From Pseudomonas nitroreducens TX1 (GTDB lineage Bacteria > Pseudomonadota > Gammaproteobacteria > Pseudomonadales > Pseudomonadaceae), in the NCBI RefSeq assembly GCF_000313755.1, contig NZ_AMZB01000120.1, positions 1 through 54,259 on the forward strand: 54,259 nucleotides of DNA, written 5' to 3'. The position numbers and the translations under genes are program-made. Positions within the stretch are counted from its first letter, which is position 1. Each line of letters opens with the position of its first letter. The notes under the pieces were generated by a model. The model was not told the origin of the DNA and searched no databases. It saw only the letters and a list, made by a program, of their open reading frames with translations. This document shows, piece by piece, positions 9,573-18,072 of this stretch.

Positions 9573-11164
9573 GCCCGCACCTCGGTGCCGAACAGATGAC
9601 GCCATTCGCCGCACAGCTGCTGCTTGAGTTCGGCCCGCGGCGCCCGGTGGCCGTAGGCGAGCGCCTGCCACTGCTGGGTCAGGCTGCGGGCGAAATTGTC
9701 CAGCGGTGGGTCGTTGAGGTCGGCCACGCGCACCAGCACTTCGCCTTCGGTGGTCGATTCGCGCAGCGGCACGCGGAAGTCGTGCAGCAGGCGGCTGAGC
9801 AGGGCCCGATAGAGCAGGCCGAGCGCCGCTCGGGGTTGCTCGTCCCACAGGCGCTCGGCTTCGCTGGCGACGTCGCTGGGCAGGGTTTCGGGTGCCAGGT
9901 CCAGCCCGAACAGCACGCTGGGTGCTTCGCGGCGCGGCTTCTGCGGCAGCCCGATGCGCTCGACGAACAGCCGCAGCCATTCGCGATAGCGCCAGATGAC
10001 CAACGCGATGATCGTGAACAGCAGGCCCCAGAGCAGCACTTCGATGCCTTGCGCCGCGAACTTGAAGGCCTTCCAGTTGCCCAGCGCCTCGAAGAAGTTC
10101 TTCAGCCGCTTGGCCTCGTCCGGGTCTGCCGGCTTCTGTTCTTTCTTGTCTTCGTGAAGACGCCAGCCGGTGACTTTCTCGCTGTTCCTGAACGGCGGCG
10201 CGGCGAGGATCTTTTCCGCGGCGCTGCGCGCGTCTTCGCTGTTGAGCTTTTGCTGGGTCAGCCGCGCGCCCTGGGGCCCGTCGGGGTTCTGATCGGGCAG
10301 CGGGCAACTCTGGCTGGCCTTGCTGCCGGTATCCGAGTCCGCAGCCAACGCGTCATCGGCCGGCAGCAGGACGAACGCGCTGGCCATTGCCAGCAGCAGG
10401 GCATAGGCGCTGCCGACCAGGCGCTGGCGCAGGCGGCGGAATACCAGCTCGATATCCCAGGCTTCCAGTTCGGTGCGGCGGTTGAGGTAGAGGGTGAAGC
10501 CGCAGGCGACGTACACCGGTTCCCAGACGATCAGCAGCAGGGCGTAGATCAGGTTGCTGATGTGCTCCAGCCACGCCCAGTCGCCTTGTGCGGCACTGAT
10601 CAGCGACTTCCATTCCCAGTCCTCGACCCACTGGTTGGGCAGCATCAGGTACATCAGCGTGGTCAGGCCCAGCCACAGCGCCAGTTCGAAATGCATGCCG
10701 ACTATGGTCAGCCAGGTGGCGCCGCCGGCATTGCGCTGGCCGAGTACCACCAGGCGCTGGCTGCGCGCCTGGCCGGCAAGGCCTTCGAGCTGCAGCACCG
10801 GCAGGTCGAAACTGCGGGTCGGGCTGAAGCGGCGCCAGAGCAGGCTGGGCAGCAGTTGCGCCTTGATCAGGCCGGGGAAGGCACGCAGCGCTTCCTTGAG
10901 CGTTGGCGTGTCGCCGAACAGCGAGCGCGACAGGATGTACAGCGGCAGGCGTTCGAAGGCGGGCTTGAGCCACCAGAAGATCAGGATCGCCCAGCTGGAG
11001 TAGTTCCATAGCAGCACGGACAGCAGCACGAATACCGGCAGGGTGACGATAGCCCAGCTGGCCGTCAGCACGCCGGCGTGACGACGAGCCAGGAGGATGC
11101 CCAGGTCCAGCGCCTCCCAGGCGCTGCGCGGGCGAATGGCGACGCTGGCGTCAGTCAGGCGCAT
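9569..11164 (-). CDS. DUF4129 domain membrane protein
   Basis: A 531-residue protein with several membrane segments in the first half (for example 36-57, 66-82, 165-185, 215-240) and another near residue 378 (EVLLWGLLFTIIALVIW). The C-terminal cytoplasmic DUF4129 domain contains EAERLWDEQPRAALGLLYRALLSRL and LTQQWQALAYGHR. The ATG at 11164 overlaps the end of the SpoIIM gene by 14 bases. DUF4129 domains often accompany transglutaminase or MoxR systems; here it is part of the MoxR operon. No enzymatic motif is seen. Confidence 0.78.
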   Translation of the reverse strand: MRLTDASVAIRPRSAWEALDLGILLARRHAGVLTASWAIVTLPVFVLLSVLLWNYSSWAILIFWWLKPAFERLPLYILSRSLFGDTPTLKEALRAFPGLIKAQLLPSLLWRRFSPTRSFDLPVLQLEGLAGQARSQRLVVLGQRNAGGATWLTIVGMHFELALWLGLTTLMYLMLPNQWVEDWEWKSLISAAQGDWAWLEHISNLIYALLLIVWEPVYVACGFTLYLNRRTELEAWDIELVFRRLRQRLVGSAYALLLAMASAFVLLPADDALAADSDTGSKASQSCPLPDQNPDGPQGARLTQQKLNSEDARSAAEKILAAPPFRNSEKVTGWRLHEDKKEQKPADPDEAKRLKNFFEALGNWKAFKFAAQGIEVLLWGLLFTIIALVIWRYREWLRLFVERIGLPQKPRREAPSVLFGLDLAPETLPSDVASEAERLWDEQPRAALGLLYRALLSRLLHDFRVPLRESTTEGEVLVRVADLNDPPLDNFARSLTQQWQALAYGHRAPRAELKQQLCGEWRHLFGTEVRA

Positions 11165-12137
11165 GGCGTCTCCGTCCGGCAAGGAGGAAATAGCTGGCCA
11201 CCAGCAGCCACAGGCAGGCGCCGACCCCGTACTTCACCGTCGCCGAAAAGTGCGTGATGGAGGACCAGTAGCCCTCGATGAAGGCGGCGATCAGCAGCAT
11301 CAGGATCACCCCGCCGATCAGCTGCACGGCGCGGGAGGCCGCCTGGCGCAGGGCCTCGAGGCGACTCAGGCGGCCGGGGGAGAGCAGTGCCCAGCCGAGC
11401 TTCAGGCCCGCGCCGCCGGCGAAGGTGATGGCGGTCAGCTCGAAGGCGCCGTGGCCGATGACGAAGGACCAGAAGGTCTCGATGTAGCCGACCTGGGTCA
11501 GGTGACCGGCGACGGTGCCGATCACCACGCCGTTGAACAGCAGGAAGAACAGGCTGCCGACGCAGAAGAGCAGTCCGCTGGCGAAGGTCTGAAAGGCGAT
11601 GCCGATATTGTTCATGATGTAGTGGCCGAACATCTGCCAGTCATCGCCGGCGTCGCGCGTGCTCATGGGGCCCAGGCGCGTGGTGTCCGGCGAGTACATC
11701 GATTCCATCTCGGAGACGCGCTCCGGCGTCATGACGCTGTAGACCAGGTCGGGGAAGTGATAGACCAGCACGCCCATCAGCAGCAGGCTGCCATAGAACA
11801 GCAGGCTAGCGAGGCCGATGCAGCGCCACTCCTCGCGCACCAGCCGCGGGAAGCCGGCGACCAGGAAGCCGAGGATGCGCGCACCCAGGTGGCTGCGGTG
11901 GCGGTAGAACTGCTGGTGCCCGCGCATGGCGAGCTGCTGCAGTTGGTCGATCAGGTGACTGCTGTAGCCGCGTTCCTGGGCCAGGGCAAGCTGCTGGCAG
12001 ATGCGCCGGTAGTCGGCGGCGAACTCCTCGGGCTTGTCGCTGGGCTCCTGGCGCTTGCCGCCTTCCAGTTGGTCCAGTCGCTTGGCGAAACGCTTCCAGC
12101 TGCCCTGGTGGCGTTGTTCGAAGTAGGCCTGCTTCAT
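11151..12137 (-). CDS. SpoIIM-family (stage II sporulation protein M-like) membrane protein
   Basis: A 328-residue integral membrane protein with a soluble helical N-terminus (about 1-95), then five to six membrane helices. The SpoIIM hallmark FVIGHGAFELTAITFAGGAGLKLGW is near residues 225-250. The organism is no spore-former, and SpoIIM relatives in such bacteria regularly accompany MoxR and RDD genes. The start overlaps the stop of the RDD gene (ATGA). In Bacillus the family works with peptidoglycan hydrolases in engulfment; a cell-envelope role here is inference. Confidence 0.85.
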   Translation of the reverse strand: MKQAYFEQRHQGSWKRFAKRLDQLEGGKRQEPSDKPEEFAADYRRICQQLALAQERGYSSHLIDQLQQLAMRGHQQFYRHRSHLGARILGFLVAGFPRLVREEWRCIGLASLLFYGSLLLMGVLVYHFPDLVYSVMTPERVSEMESMYSPDTTRLGPMSTRDAGDDWQMFGHYIMNNIGIAFQTFASGLLFCVGSLFFLLFNGVVIGTVAGHLTQVGYIETFWSFVIGHGAFELTAITFAGGAGLKLGWALLSPGRLSRLEALRQAASRAVQLIGGVILMLLIAAFIEGYWSSITHFSATVKYGVGACLWLLVASYFLLAGRRRHAPD

Positions 12138-12871
12138 GGGTGGCCCGTCCCGTTGCCCAGCAGGCCGCTGGCGATGCGGTTGAGGCGTGCTTCGGCCTGT
12201 TCGGGCGCGATGCCCAGTGGCTGCGCGAGGATGCCGGCGAGTTCTTCACGGCGAGCGGCCGAAAGCTGCGTGCCGCGTTCGGCGAAACTCATCAGCGCGC
12301 GCTGCTCCTCCAGGCTCAAGGGCCAGGGGGCGAGTTCGGGCGTGGTCTGCGGCACCTGAGGGCGGCTCGGTGGCGGATCGCGGTAGATCACCAGGGTGCC
12401 GGCGGCGAGGTCGCCCAGGCGCTTGAAGCCGGAGTTGGACAGGCAACTGAGCAGGCCGAGCGTGTAGGCGAACGGCAGGATATCGGCGAAGCGCAGCAGG
12501 TTGCGCAGCAGCGAGGCGGACCAGCCGATGGGGGTGCCGTCGTCGTGCACCACGCGCAGGCCCATGACCTGCTTGCCGGGGGAGCGGCCCTGGTTGAGCA
12601 CTTCGAAAAGCACCATGTACCACCAGGTCATGATGAAGGTGAGGATCAGGCCCAGGCCTGTGCCCAGTTCGCCGAGGAAGGCGAGCAGCATGAACAGCGC
12701 CACCATCAGCAGAATGCGAATGCCCAGGTCGATCAGGTAGGCGAGGGCGCGAGGCACGACACCGGCGGGACGCAGCAGCAGGTCGATGCCTTCCGGGGTC
12801 TCCACGTGATAGCGGGTATCCAGGACGGGCGCCTGGGGAGACGCGTTGGAATGGAGGTCTGCTGGGCTCAA
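12134..12871 (-). CDS. RDD family membrane protein (first gene of MoxR operon)
   Basis: A protein of about 245 residues whose core begins VLDTRYHVETPEGIDLLLRPAG. Three predicted membrane helices follow, with the RDD features RALAYLIDLGIR (about 44-55) and KQVMGLRVVHDDGTPIGW. The C-terminal 90 residues are soluble. No ATG with a ribosome binding site is visible upstream of the conserved core; I give the TTG at 12871, and a TTG at 12931 is an alternative. The gene opens the chain RDD, SpoIIM, DUF4129, DUF4350, MoxR, DUF58. Confidence 0.8.
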   Translation of the reverse strand: MSPADLHSNASPQAPVLDTRYHVETPEGIDLLLRPAGVVPRALAYLIDLGIRILLMVALFMLLAFLGELGTGLGLILTFIMTWWYMVLFEVLNQGRSPGKQVMGLRVVHDDGTPIGWSASLLRNLLRFADILPFAYTLGLLSCLSNSGFKRLGDLAAGTLVIYRDPPPSRPQVPQTTPELAPWPLSLEEQRALMSFAERGTQLSAARREELAGILAQPLGIAPEQAEARLNRIASGLLGNGTGHP

Positions 12872-12960
12872 GGGAAACCGCTGTCGATGGGGTAGGTGCC
12901 AGATGCTAGCCAGCGCGGTGCGACGAGGCAACCGCGCTGGCAGGATTGGCCGATGCTGTC

Positions 12961-13728
12961 TTAATGCGTGGGCGGCAGGACACCGAAGATGGTGCGGTAG
13001 AGCACGCCGATGGCAATGATCGACAACGGCAGCGTCCAGATCAGACCGATACCCAGCGGAATGGCGCTCACGATCAGGATTACGCCGAGCACCAGGAACA
13101 GCCCGAAGACCTTGAACCAGTGCTGGGTGATCGCCTTGCGCGAGGCCTCCAGCGCCTGCCAGGGGCTCAGCTTGCGCTCCACTACCAGCGGGATCGCCAG
13201 GATGTACGCGACGCTCAGGTAGATGCCCGGCAGCAGCAGGAACAGCACGCCGAGGTAGACCAGCAGGGTCATCACCAGACCCGTGATGAACAGCGGCACG
13301 AACAGCCCGAAGTGGCTGAACATCTCGTTGAAGGAGATGGGTTGGTCGGCGGCGCGGCGGATACCGAGCATATTGATCCCGGCGAGGAACGGGTAGCCGA
13401 CCGCCGCCGCGAGTATGCCCACCACCAGTTGCAGAATGGCCATGCCGAAGCCGGCCTCGGAGCCGCTGGCGACGTAGCCAAGGCCCAGCACCATGCCCAG
13501 GACAAAGCTGATCACCTGCACGATGACCATGTAGATGATGAAGCCGACGATGATCGGCCCCTTGGTGCCGTTGACACGCTGCCAGGCATCCTTGATCAGG
13601 CTTTCGATGGAGAAGTCGTAGCCGCGGGCAAGGGCCTCCTCGATGCTCGGCACCGTGCCGCTGGCGACAGGGTCCTGCAGCGAACTGGCGGGCGGCGCGA
13701 AGGGGTTGGAGGAAGTATCGGTAGTCAT
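12961..13728 (-). CDS. Multi-pass membrane protein, BPSS1780-like (copy 1)
   Basis: A 255-residue membrane protein with a soluble N-terminus (about 1-55, SNPFAPPASSLQD, then SIEEALARGYDF) and six hydrophobic segments. It carries the family signature NMLGIRRAADQPISFNEMFSHFG and KAITQHWFKVFGL. It is closely similar to the neighbouring protein encoded at 13865-14677 and clearly arose by tandem duplication. AGGAGCAAACC precedes the ATG at 13728. The family is a putative inner-membrane glycerophosphoryl-type transporter-like group of unknown function. Confidence 0.78.
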   Translation of the reverse strand: MTTDTSSNPFAPPASSLQDPVASGTVPSIEEALARGYDFSIESLIKDAWQRVNGTKGPIIVGFIIYMVIVQVISFVLGMVLGLGYVASGSEAGFGMAILQLVVGILAAAVGYPFLAGINMLGIRRAADQPISFNEMFSHFGLFVPLFITGLVMTLLVYLGVLFLLLPGIYLSVAYILAIPLVVERKLSPWQALEASRKAITQHWFKVFGLFLVLGVILIVSAIPLGIGLIWTLPLSIIAIGVLYRTIFGVLPPTH

Positions 13729-13864
13729 GGTTTGCTCCTTTGGCTCGGGTCGGTAACGGCGCGGGAGTGGGTAAGGCAGGCTAATGCCGGTGATGTGGGC
13801 GACGCTCGGTGTGGCTCGTCCCGAAAGTGCGGAAGGGGCGCATGGCGCCACTTCCAGCGGGGTT

Positions 13865-14677
13865 TCAGGCCTTGGGTGGCAGAACGCCGAAGATGGTGCG
13901 GTAGAGCACGCCAATGGCGACGATCAGCCAAGGCATCATCCAGATCAGCGCGATACCCAGGGTTAGGGTGCTGAGCATGAACAGCAGGCCGAACACCAGC
14001 AGCAGGCCGAACACCTTGAACCAGTGCTGGGTGATGGCCTTGCGCGAGACTTCCATGGCCGCCCAGGGCGACAGGCCGCGTTCGACCACCAACGGGATGG
14101 CCAGCATGTAAGCGATGCTCAGGTAGATGCCCGGCAGCACGAAGAAGTAGCCGATGAAGATCATGATGGTGCTCAACAGCACGCAGACCACCACCTGGAA
14201 GGTGCGGCCGAAGTGGCTGAAGACCTCGTTGAAGCGCAGCGGCTGATCGGCAGCACGGCGGATGCCGAGCATGTTGACGCCTGCCAGCAGCGGGTAGCAC
14301 ACCGCCGTGGCGACGAAGCTCAGGACGATGGAGCCGATGAAGAAGGCCACCAGTGCGCCGACCGCCATGCCGCCCGCGGCTTCGCTGTCGCCGAGCAGGC
14401 CCATGCCGGCGATGCCGGCGACGCCGACCACGGTGAGGAACAGGCTGAGCACGTTGACCAGGGCGAAGATCGCTGCGTAGAAGACCACGAAGCCGCCGAT
14501 GATCAAACCCTTGGTGCCCTTGGTGCGGCGCCAGGATTCGCCCAGCAGGTCGCCGACGCGGAAGTCGTAGCCGCGGCTCAGGGCGTCGGCGAGTGAGGGC
14601 ACGGAGCCCTGCGCTGCGCCCGGCTCGAGATTGCTCAGCGGGGCGCTGTAGGGATTTTGTGCAGCGATGTCTTGCAT
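13865..14677 (-). CDS. Multi-pass membrane protein, BPSS1780-like (copy 2)
   Basis: A 270-residue paralogue of the protein at 12961-13728, with the same order of elements: a short N-terminus (NPYSAPLSNLEPG), ADALSRGYDFRVGDLLGESW, hydrophobic segments, NMLGIRRAADQPLRFNEVFSHFG, KAITQHWFKVFGLLLVFG and YRTIFGVLPPKA at the end. It differs mainly in a longer membrane segment after residue 60. The ATG at 14677 follows AAGGAC. A 136-base gap separates it from copy 1, so both may share a promoter. Function unknown. Confidence 0.78.
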   Translation of the reverse strand: MQDIAAQNPYSAPLSNLEPGAAQGSVPSLADALSRGYDFRVGDLLGESWRRTKGTKGLIIGGFVVFYAAIFALVNVLSLFLTVVGVAGIAGMGLLGDSEAAGGMAVGALVAFFIGSIVLSFVATAVCYPLLAGVNMLGIRRAADQPLRFNEVFSHFGRTFQVVVCVLLSTIMIFIGYFFVLPGIYLSIAYMLAIPLVVERGLSPWAAMEVSRKAITQHWFKVFGLLLVFGLLFMLSTLTLGIALIWMMPWLIVAIGVLYRTIFGVLPPKA

Positions 14678-14820
14678 GAGGAAAGTCCTTTCCAGTGGGT
14701 GTGTCCTTGCGACGCCCATCATAAAGGTCTGGGCTGTCCATGTGCCAGCGAGGCGTTTTGGAAGTGTGGCAGGCCGCACTGTTAGACTGCGACGCACTCG
14801 CTTGCAGGCAAGGAACAACA

Positions 14821-16251
14821 ATGAACGCCAGTATCTTCTGGTACGACTACGAGACCACCGGTATCGACCCGCGCCGCGACCGGCCGCTGCAGGTGGCCGG
14901 CATCCGCACGGACGAAAATCTCAACGAGATCGGCGAATCGCTGAACCTCTATTGCCGCCCCAGTGACGACATCCTCCCGCACCCGGCGGCCTGCCTGGTC
15001 ACCGGCATCACTCCGGATCGCCTGGAGGAGCGCGGCCTGGGCGAAGCCGAATTCATGACCCGCCTGTATGCCGAGCTCGCTCAGCCGGCCACCTGCGTGG
15101 CGGGTTACAACACCCTGCGTTTCGATGACGAGGTGACGCGCTACAGCCTGTACCGCAATTTCTTCGATCCCTATGCCCGCGAGTGGCAGGGCGGCAATAG
15201 CCGCTGGGACCTGATCGACATGGTGCGCACCGCCTATGCCCTGCGCCCCGAAGGCATCGTCTGGCCGCAGCAGGACGGCATCGTCAGCCTCAAGCTGGAG
15301 CGACTCACCGCGGCCAACGGCATCGACCACGGGCAGGCCCACGATGCCCTGTCCGACGTGCGCGCCACCATCGCCCTGGCGCGACTGGTGCGCGACCGCC
15401 AGCCCAAGCTCTATGACTACCTCTATCGCTTGCGTGGTAAGCAGGGCGTGCTCGATCAGGTGCGCGTGCTGCAACCGATGGTGCACATCTCCGGCATGTT
15501 CTCCGGCGCCCGTCATTATCTGTCGGTGGTGCTGCCGCTGGGCTGGCACCCGCGCAACCGCAACGCGCTGATCGTCTGCGACCTGGGCGCCGATGTGTCG
15601 CCGCTGCTGGAGCTGGACGCGGAGGCCTTGCGCAAGCGCCTCTATACCCGTCGTGATGAGTTGGCCGAGGGCGAGTTGCCGGTGCCGCTGAAGCTTTTGC
15701 ACATCAACAAATGTCCCGTCGTGGCGCCGCTGTCCGTGTTGCGTCCGCAGGATCGCGAGCGGATCGGGCTGGACCTGGATGCCTGCCTGAACGCAGCCCG
15801 GACACTGACCCAGGCGAAAGCAATCTGGCAGGACAAACTTGCACCCTTGTATGCCGAAGAAAGTTTCGCCGGCAGCGAGGATCCCGAACAGCAGTTGTAC
15901 GACGGATTTATCGGGGACCGGGACCGAAGATTGTGCGAGCAGGTGCGCCAGGCCGATCCCTCGCGGCTGGCGAAAGAACAATGGCCATTCGACGATGCGC
16001 GACTTCCGGAACTGCTCTTCCGTTATCGGGCGCGGAATTTCCCGGAAACTTTGAATGCCACGGAACAGCAACAATGGCAGGACTTCTGCCGTGCGCGTTT
16101 GAGTCGGGCCGAGTGCGGCGCGCCGAATACGCTGGATAACTTTGCCGCGGCAATGAGCGAACAGTTGGTCAATGCCACGCCGGCCGGTCGGCTGGTGCTG
16201 CAAGAGTGGCAGAAGTATGCGCAGGTGCTGCGCGCGCGCTATGGCCTGTAG
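14821..16251 (+). CDS. sbcB: Exodeoxyribonuclease I
   Basis: A 476-residue 3'-5' exonuclease that degrades single-stranded DNA in recombination and mismatch repair. The DEDDh domain begins FWYDYETTG (Asp9, Glu11), continues with YNTLRFDDEVTRY, and has the last catalytic pair in GQAHDALSDVRAT (about 178-190). The SH3-like and C-terminal ExoI regions follow (HINKCPVVAPLSVL; LLFRYRARNFPETL). The length matches E. coli ExoI (475). It converges with mvaT on a shared bidirectional terminator. Confidence 0.95.
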   Translation: MNASIFWYDYETTGIDPRRDRPLQVAGIRTDENLNEIGESLNLYCRPSDDILPHPAACLVTGITPDRLEERGLGEAEFMTRLYAELAQPATCVAGYNTLRFDDEVTRYSLYRNFFDPYAREWQGGNSRWDLIDMVRTAYALRPEGIVWPQQDGIVSLKLERLTAANGIDHGQAHDALSDVRATIALARLVRDRQPKLYDYLYRLRGKQGVLDQVRVLQPMVHISGMFSGARHYLSVVLPLGWHPRNRNALIVCDLGADVSPLLELDAEALRKRLYTRRDELAEGELPVPLKLLHINKCPVVAPLSVLRPQDRERIGLDLDACLNAARTLTQAKAIWQDKLAPLYAEESFAGSEDPEQQLYDGFIGDRDRRLCEQVRQADPSRLAKEQWPFDDARLPELLFRYRARNFPETLNATEQQQWQDFCRARLSRAECGAPNTLDNFAAAMSEQLVNATPAGRLVLQEWQKYAQVLRARYGL

Positions 16252-16276
16252 CGCCCTGTACTTTCTTGCGGGCAAT

Positions 16277-16306
16277 AAAAAACGCCAGCACCTGCTGGCG
16301 TTTTTC
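16277..16306. terminator. Bidirectional terminator between sbcB and mvaT
   Basis: Stem ACGCCAGCA / TGCTGGCGT (16282-16290 and 16293-16301) with AAAAAA on the left and TTTTT on the right, placed between two convergent genes. Confidence 0.92.
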
Positions 16307-16319
16307 ATGTCCGCAAGGC

Positions 16320-16694
16320 TTAGCCCAGCAGTGTGGCCCAGCCTTCTACGGCTTCGGCGCCCCACTTGGCTTTCCATTCCTTGAGGGTCTTGTGGTTGCC
16401 GCCCTTGGTTTCGATCACTTCACCGTTGTGCGGGTTCTTGTATTGCTTGACCTTGCGAGCGCGCTTGCTCACGGTGGTCTTTGCGGCGCGCGGCGATTTG
16501 CTCAGCTTCGCGTCCGGATCGAGCAGGGCGATGACGTCACGCAGGGACTTGCCATAGCTGCCCATCAGCGCGCGAAGTTTCTCTTCGAACTCAAGCTCTT
16601 TCTTCAGCTTGTCGTCCTGCTCCAGGGATTTCAGGCGCTCCTGAAGTTCCTTGATGGCTTCTTCGGTAGCGCGGTACTCGTTGATCAGCGACAT
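16320..16694 (-). CDS. mvaT: MvaT, H-NS-like xenogeneic silencer
   Basis: A 124-residue nucleoid protein found only in Pseudomonas and close relatives; it binds AT-rich DNA and silences foreign and virulence genes. The N-terminal half is the coiled-coil oligomerisation region (MSLINEYRATEEAIKELQERL to about 60). The C-terminal DNA-binding domain has KQYKNPHNGEVIETKGGNHKTLKEWK with the GGN of the AT-pincer. The length equals that of P. aeruginosa MvaT. The leader upstream (16740-16900) is strikingly AT-rich for this genome, which fits autoregulation. Confidence 0.95.
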   Translation of the reverse strand: MSLINEYRATEEAIKELQERLKSLEQDDKLKKELEFEEKLRALMGSYGKSLRDVIALLDPDAKLSKSPRAAKTTVSKRARKVKQYKNPHNGEVIETKGGNHKTLKEWKAKWGAEAVEGWATLLG

Positions 16695-16739
16695 GTTGGG
16701 TACCTTGTTCTGGGTCCAGCGGTGGCGGAAAGTTTGTAG

Positions 16740-16950
16740 TAGACATAATAGTCAGCGAAGTTGTTCAAGTAAATGCTTGGGAAAAGTTTTGTGAGTAATT
16801 GTCCACTTATTTAAATAATTCATTCGCAGGTAATTATTCGGCGCACTGCGCAGCGCTGAACTGACTCTCGTCGGCGCACCGCGGCAATGGCTGATCTTTT
16901 CCCCGGCAGTCGCTAGAATGGCCGCCTTCGCGATGTATCTGGAGTACACC
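16740..16950. promoter_or_regulatory. AT-rich divergent control region of mvaT and purU
   Basis: This gap between divergent mvaT and purU has a run of A/T from about 16741 to 16840. It holds the perfect palindrome TTATTTAAATAA (16807-16818) and the inverted pair AATAATT (16814-16820) / AATTATT (16832-16838). Such DNA is the preferred target of MvaT. Binding is inferred from base composition only. Confidence 0.5.
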
Positions 16951-16951
16951 C

Positions 16952-17803
16952 ATGCGCACTTTCCGACTGGTGATCGCCTGCCCCGACGGGGTTGGCATCG
17001 TCGCCAAGGTGAGTAATTTCCTGGCCACTTACAACGGCTGGATCACCGAGGCCAGTCACCATTCCGACAACGACAACGGCTGGTTCTTCATGCGACACGA
17101 GATTCGTGCCGACTCCCTGCCGTTCGACATCGATGGTTTCCGCCAGGCCTTCGCCCCGATTGCCCGTGAGTTCTCCATGGAGTGGCGCATCACCGACTCC
17201 TCGGTGAAGAAGCGCGTCGTACTGATGGCCAGCCGCGAGTCGCATTGCCTGGCCGACCTGCTGCACCGCTGGCACAGCGGCGAGCTGGACTGCGAGATCC
17301 CCTGTGTGATCGCCAACCACGATGACCTGCGCAGCATGGTGGAATGGCACGGCATTCCGTACTTCCATGTCCCGGTGGACCCGAAGAACAAGCAGCCGGC
17401 TTTCGAGCAGGTCTCGCGGCTGATCGACGAGCATCAGGCCGACAACGTGGTGCTGGCGCGCTACATGCAGATCCTGCCGCCGGACCTGTGCCAGAAGTAT
17501 CGCCACCAGGTGATCAACATCCACCACAGCTTCCTGCCGTCCTTCGTCGGCGCCAAGCCGTACCACCAGGCCTCGCTGCGCGGCGTGAAGCTGATCGGCG
17601 CGACCTGCCACTACGTCACCGAGGAACTGGACGCCGGCCCGATCATCGAGCAGGACGTGGTGCGCATCAGCCACCGCGACAACATCGAAGACCTGGTGCG
17701 CCTGGGCAAGGACGTGGAGAAGCTGGTGCTGGCCCGCGGCCTGCGCTACCACCTGGAAGACCGCGTGCTGGTGCACGACAACAAGACCGTGGTGTTCGAC
17801 TGA
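16952..17803 (+). CDS. purU: Formyltetrahydrofolate deformylase
   Basis: A 283-residue enzyme that hydrolyses 10-formyl-THF to THF and formate, balancing one-carbon pools. An ACT domain occupies about 1-80 (RLVIACPDGVGIVAKVSNFL). The formyltransferase-like domain starts at VVLMASRESHCLADLL. The catalytic Asn-His-Asp set is visible in VIANHDD, NIHHSFLPSF and ATCHYVTEELDAGPI. The length fits the family. A GGAG site lies before the ATG. Confidence 0.95.
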   Translation: MRTFRLVIACPDGVGIVAKVSNFLATYNGWITEASHHSDNDNGWFFMRHEIRADSLPFDIDGFRQAFAPIAREFSMEWRITDSSVKKRVVLMASRESHCLADLLHRWHSGELDCEIPCVIANHDDLRSMVEWHGIPYFHVPVDPKNKQPAFEQVSRLIDEHQADNVVLARYMQILPPDLCQKYRHQVINIHHSFLPSFVGAKPYHQASLRGVKLIGATCHYVTEELDAGPIIEQDVVRISHRDNIEDLVRLGKDVEKLVLARGLRYHLEDRVLVHDNKTVVFD

Positions 17804-17883
17804 TCCTCTCGTTCCAGACTGGGTACTGCGCAGGCTTCCGCCGTCATCGGCGGCGGACGCTGCGCTCAAAGGAGATGGCCGAC

Positions 17884-18069
17884 ATGAGCGACCCGAAGAA
17901 CCCCGGCACCGCCAACCCGCCGCCCACCCTGGGCGAAGGCTGTACCCGCCGCTACGATCCCGACGCGCTGAGCGACGAGGACGGCACCGAGTTTCCCGGC
18001 GCCGCCGAGCTCTGGGATTCGCTCAAAGGCGAGGCGCCATCCGAGGATGATACGACCTCCGGCGACTGA
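17884..18069 (+). CDS. Small acidic protein of unknown function
   Basis: A 61-residue, acidic, Pro/Gly-rich protein with no membrane segment: NPPPTLGEGCTRRYDPDALSD then DEDGTEFPGAAELWDSLKG. The start at 17884 is chosen because AAAGGAG (17868-17874) is 9 bases upstream; the earlier ATG at 17875 directly abuts that site. It lies 80 bases after purU on the same strand and could be co-transcribed. I do not recognise the family. It is probably disordered. Confidence 0.6.
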   Translation: MSDPKNPGTANPPPTLGEGCTRRYDPDALSDEDGTEFPGAAELWDSLKGEAPSEDDTTSGD

Positions 18070-18072
18070 GCC

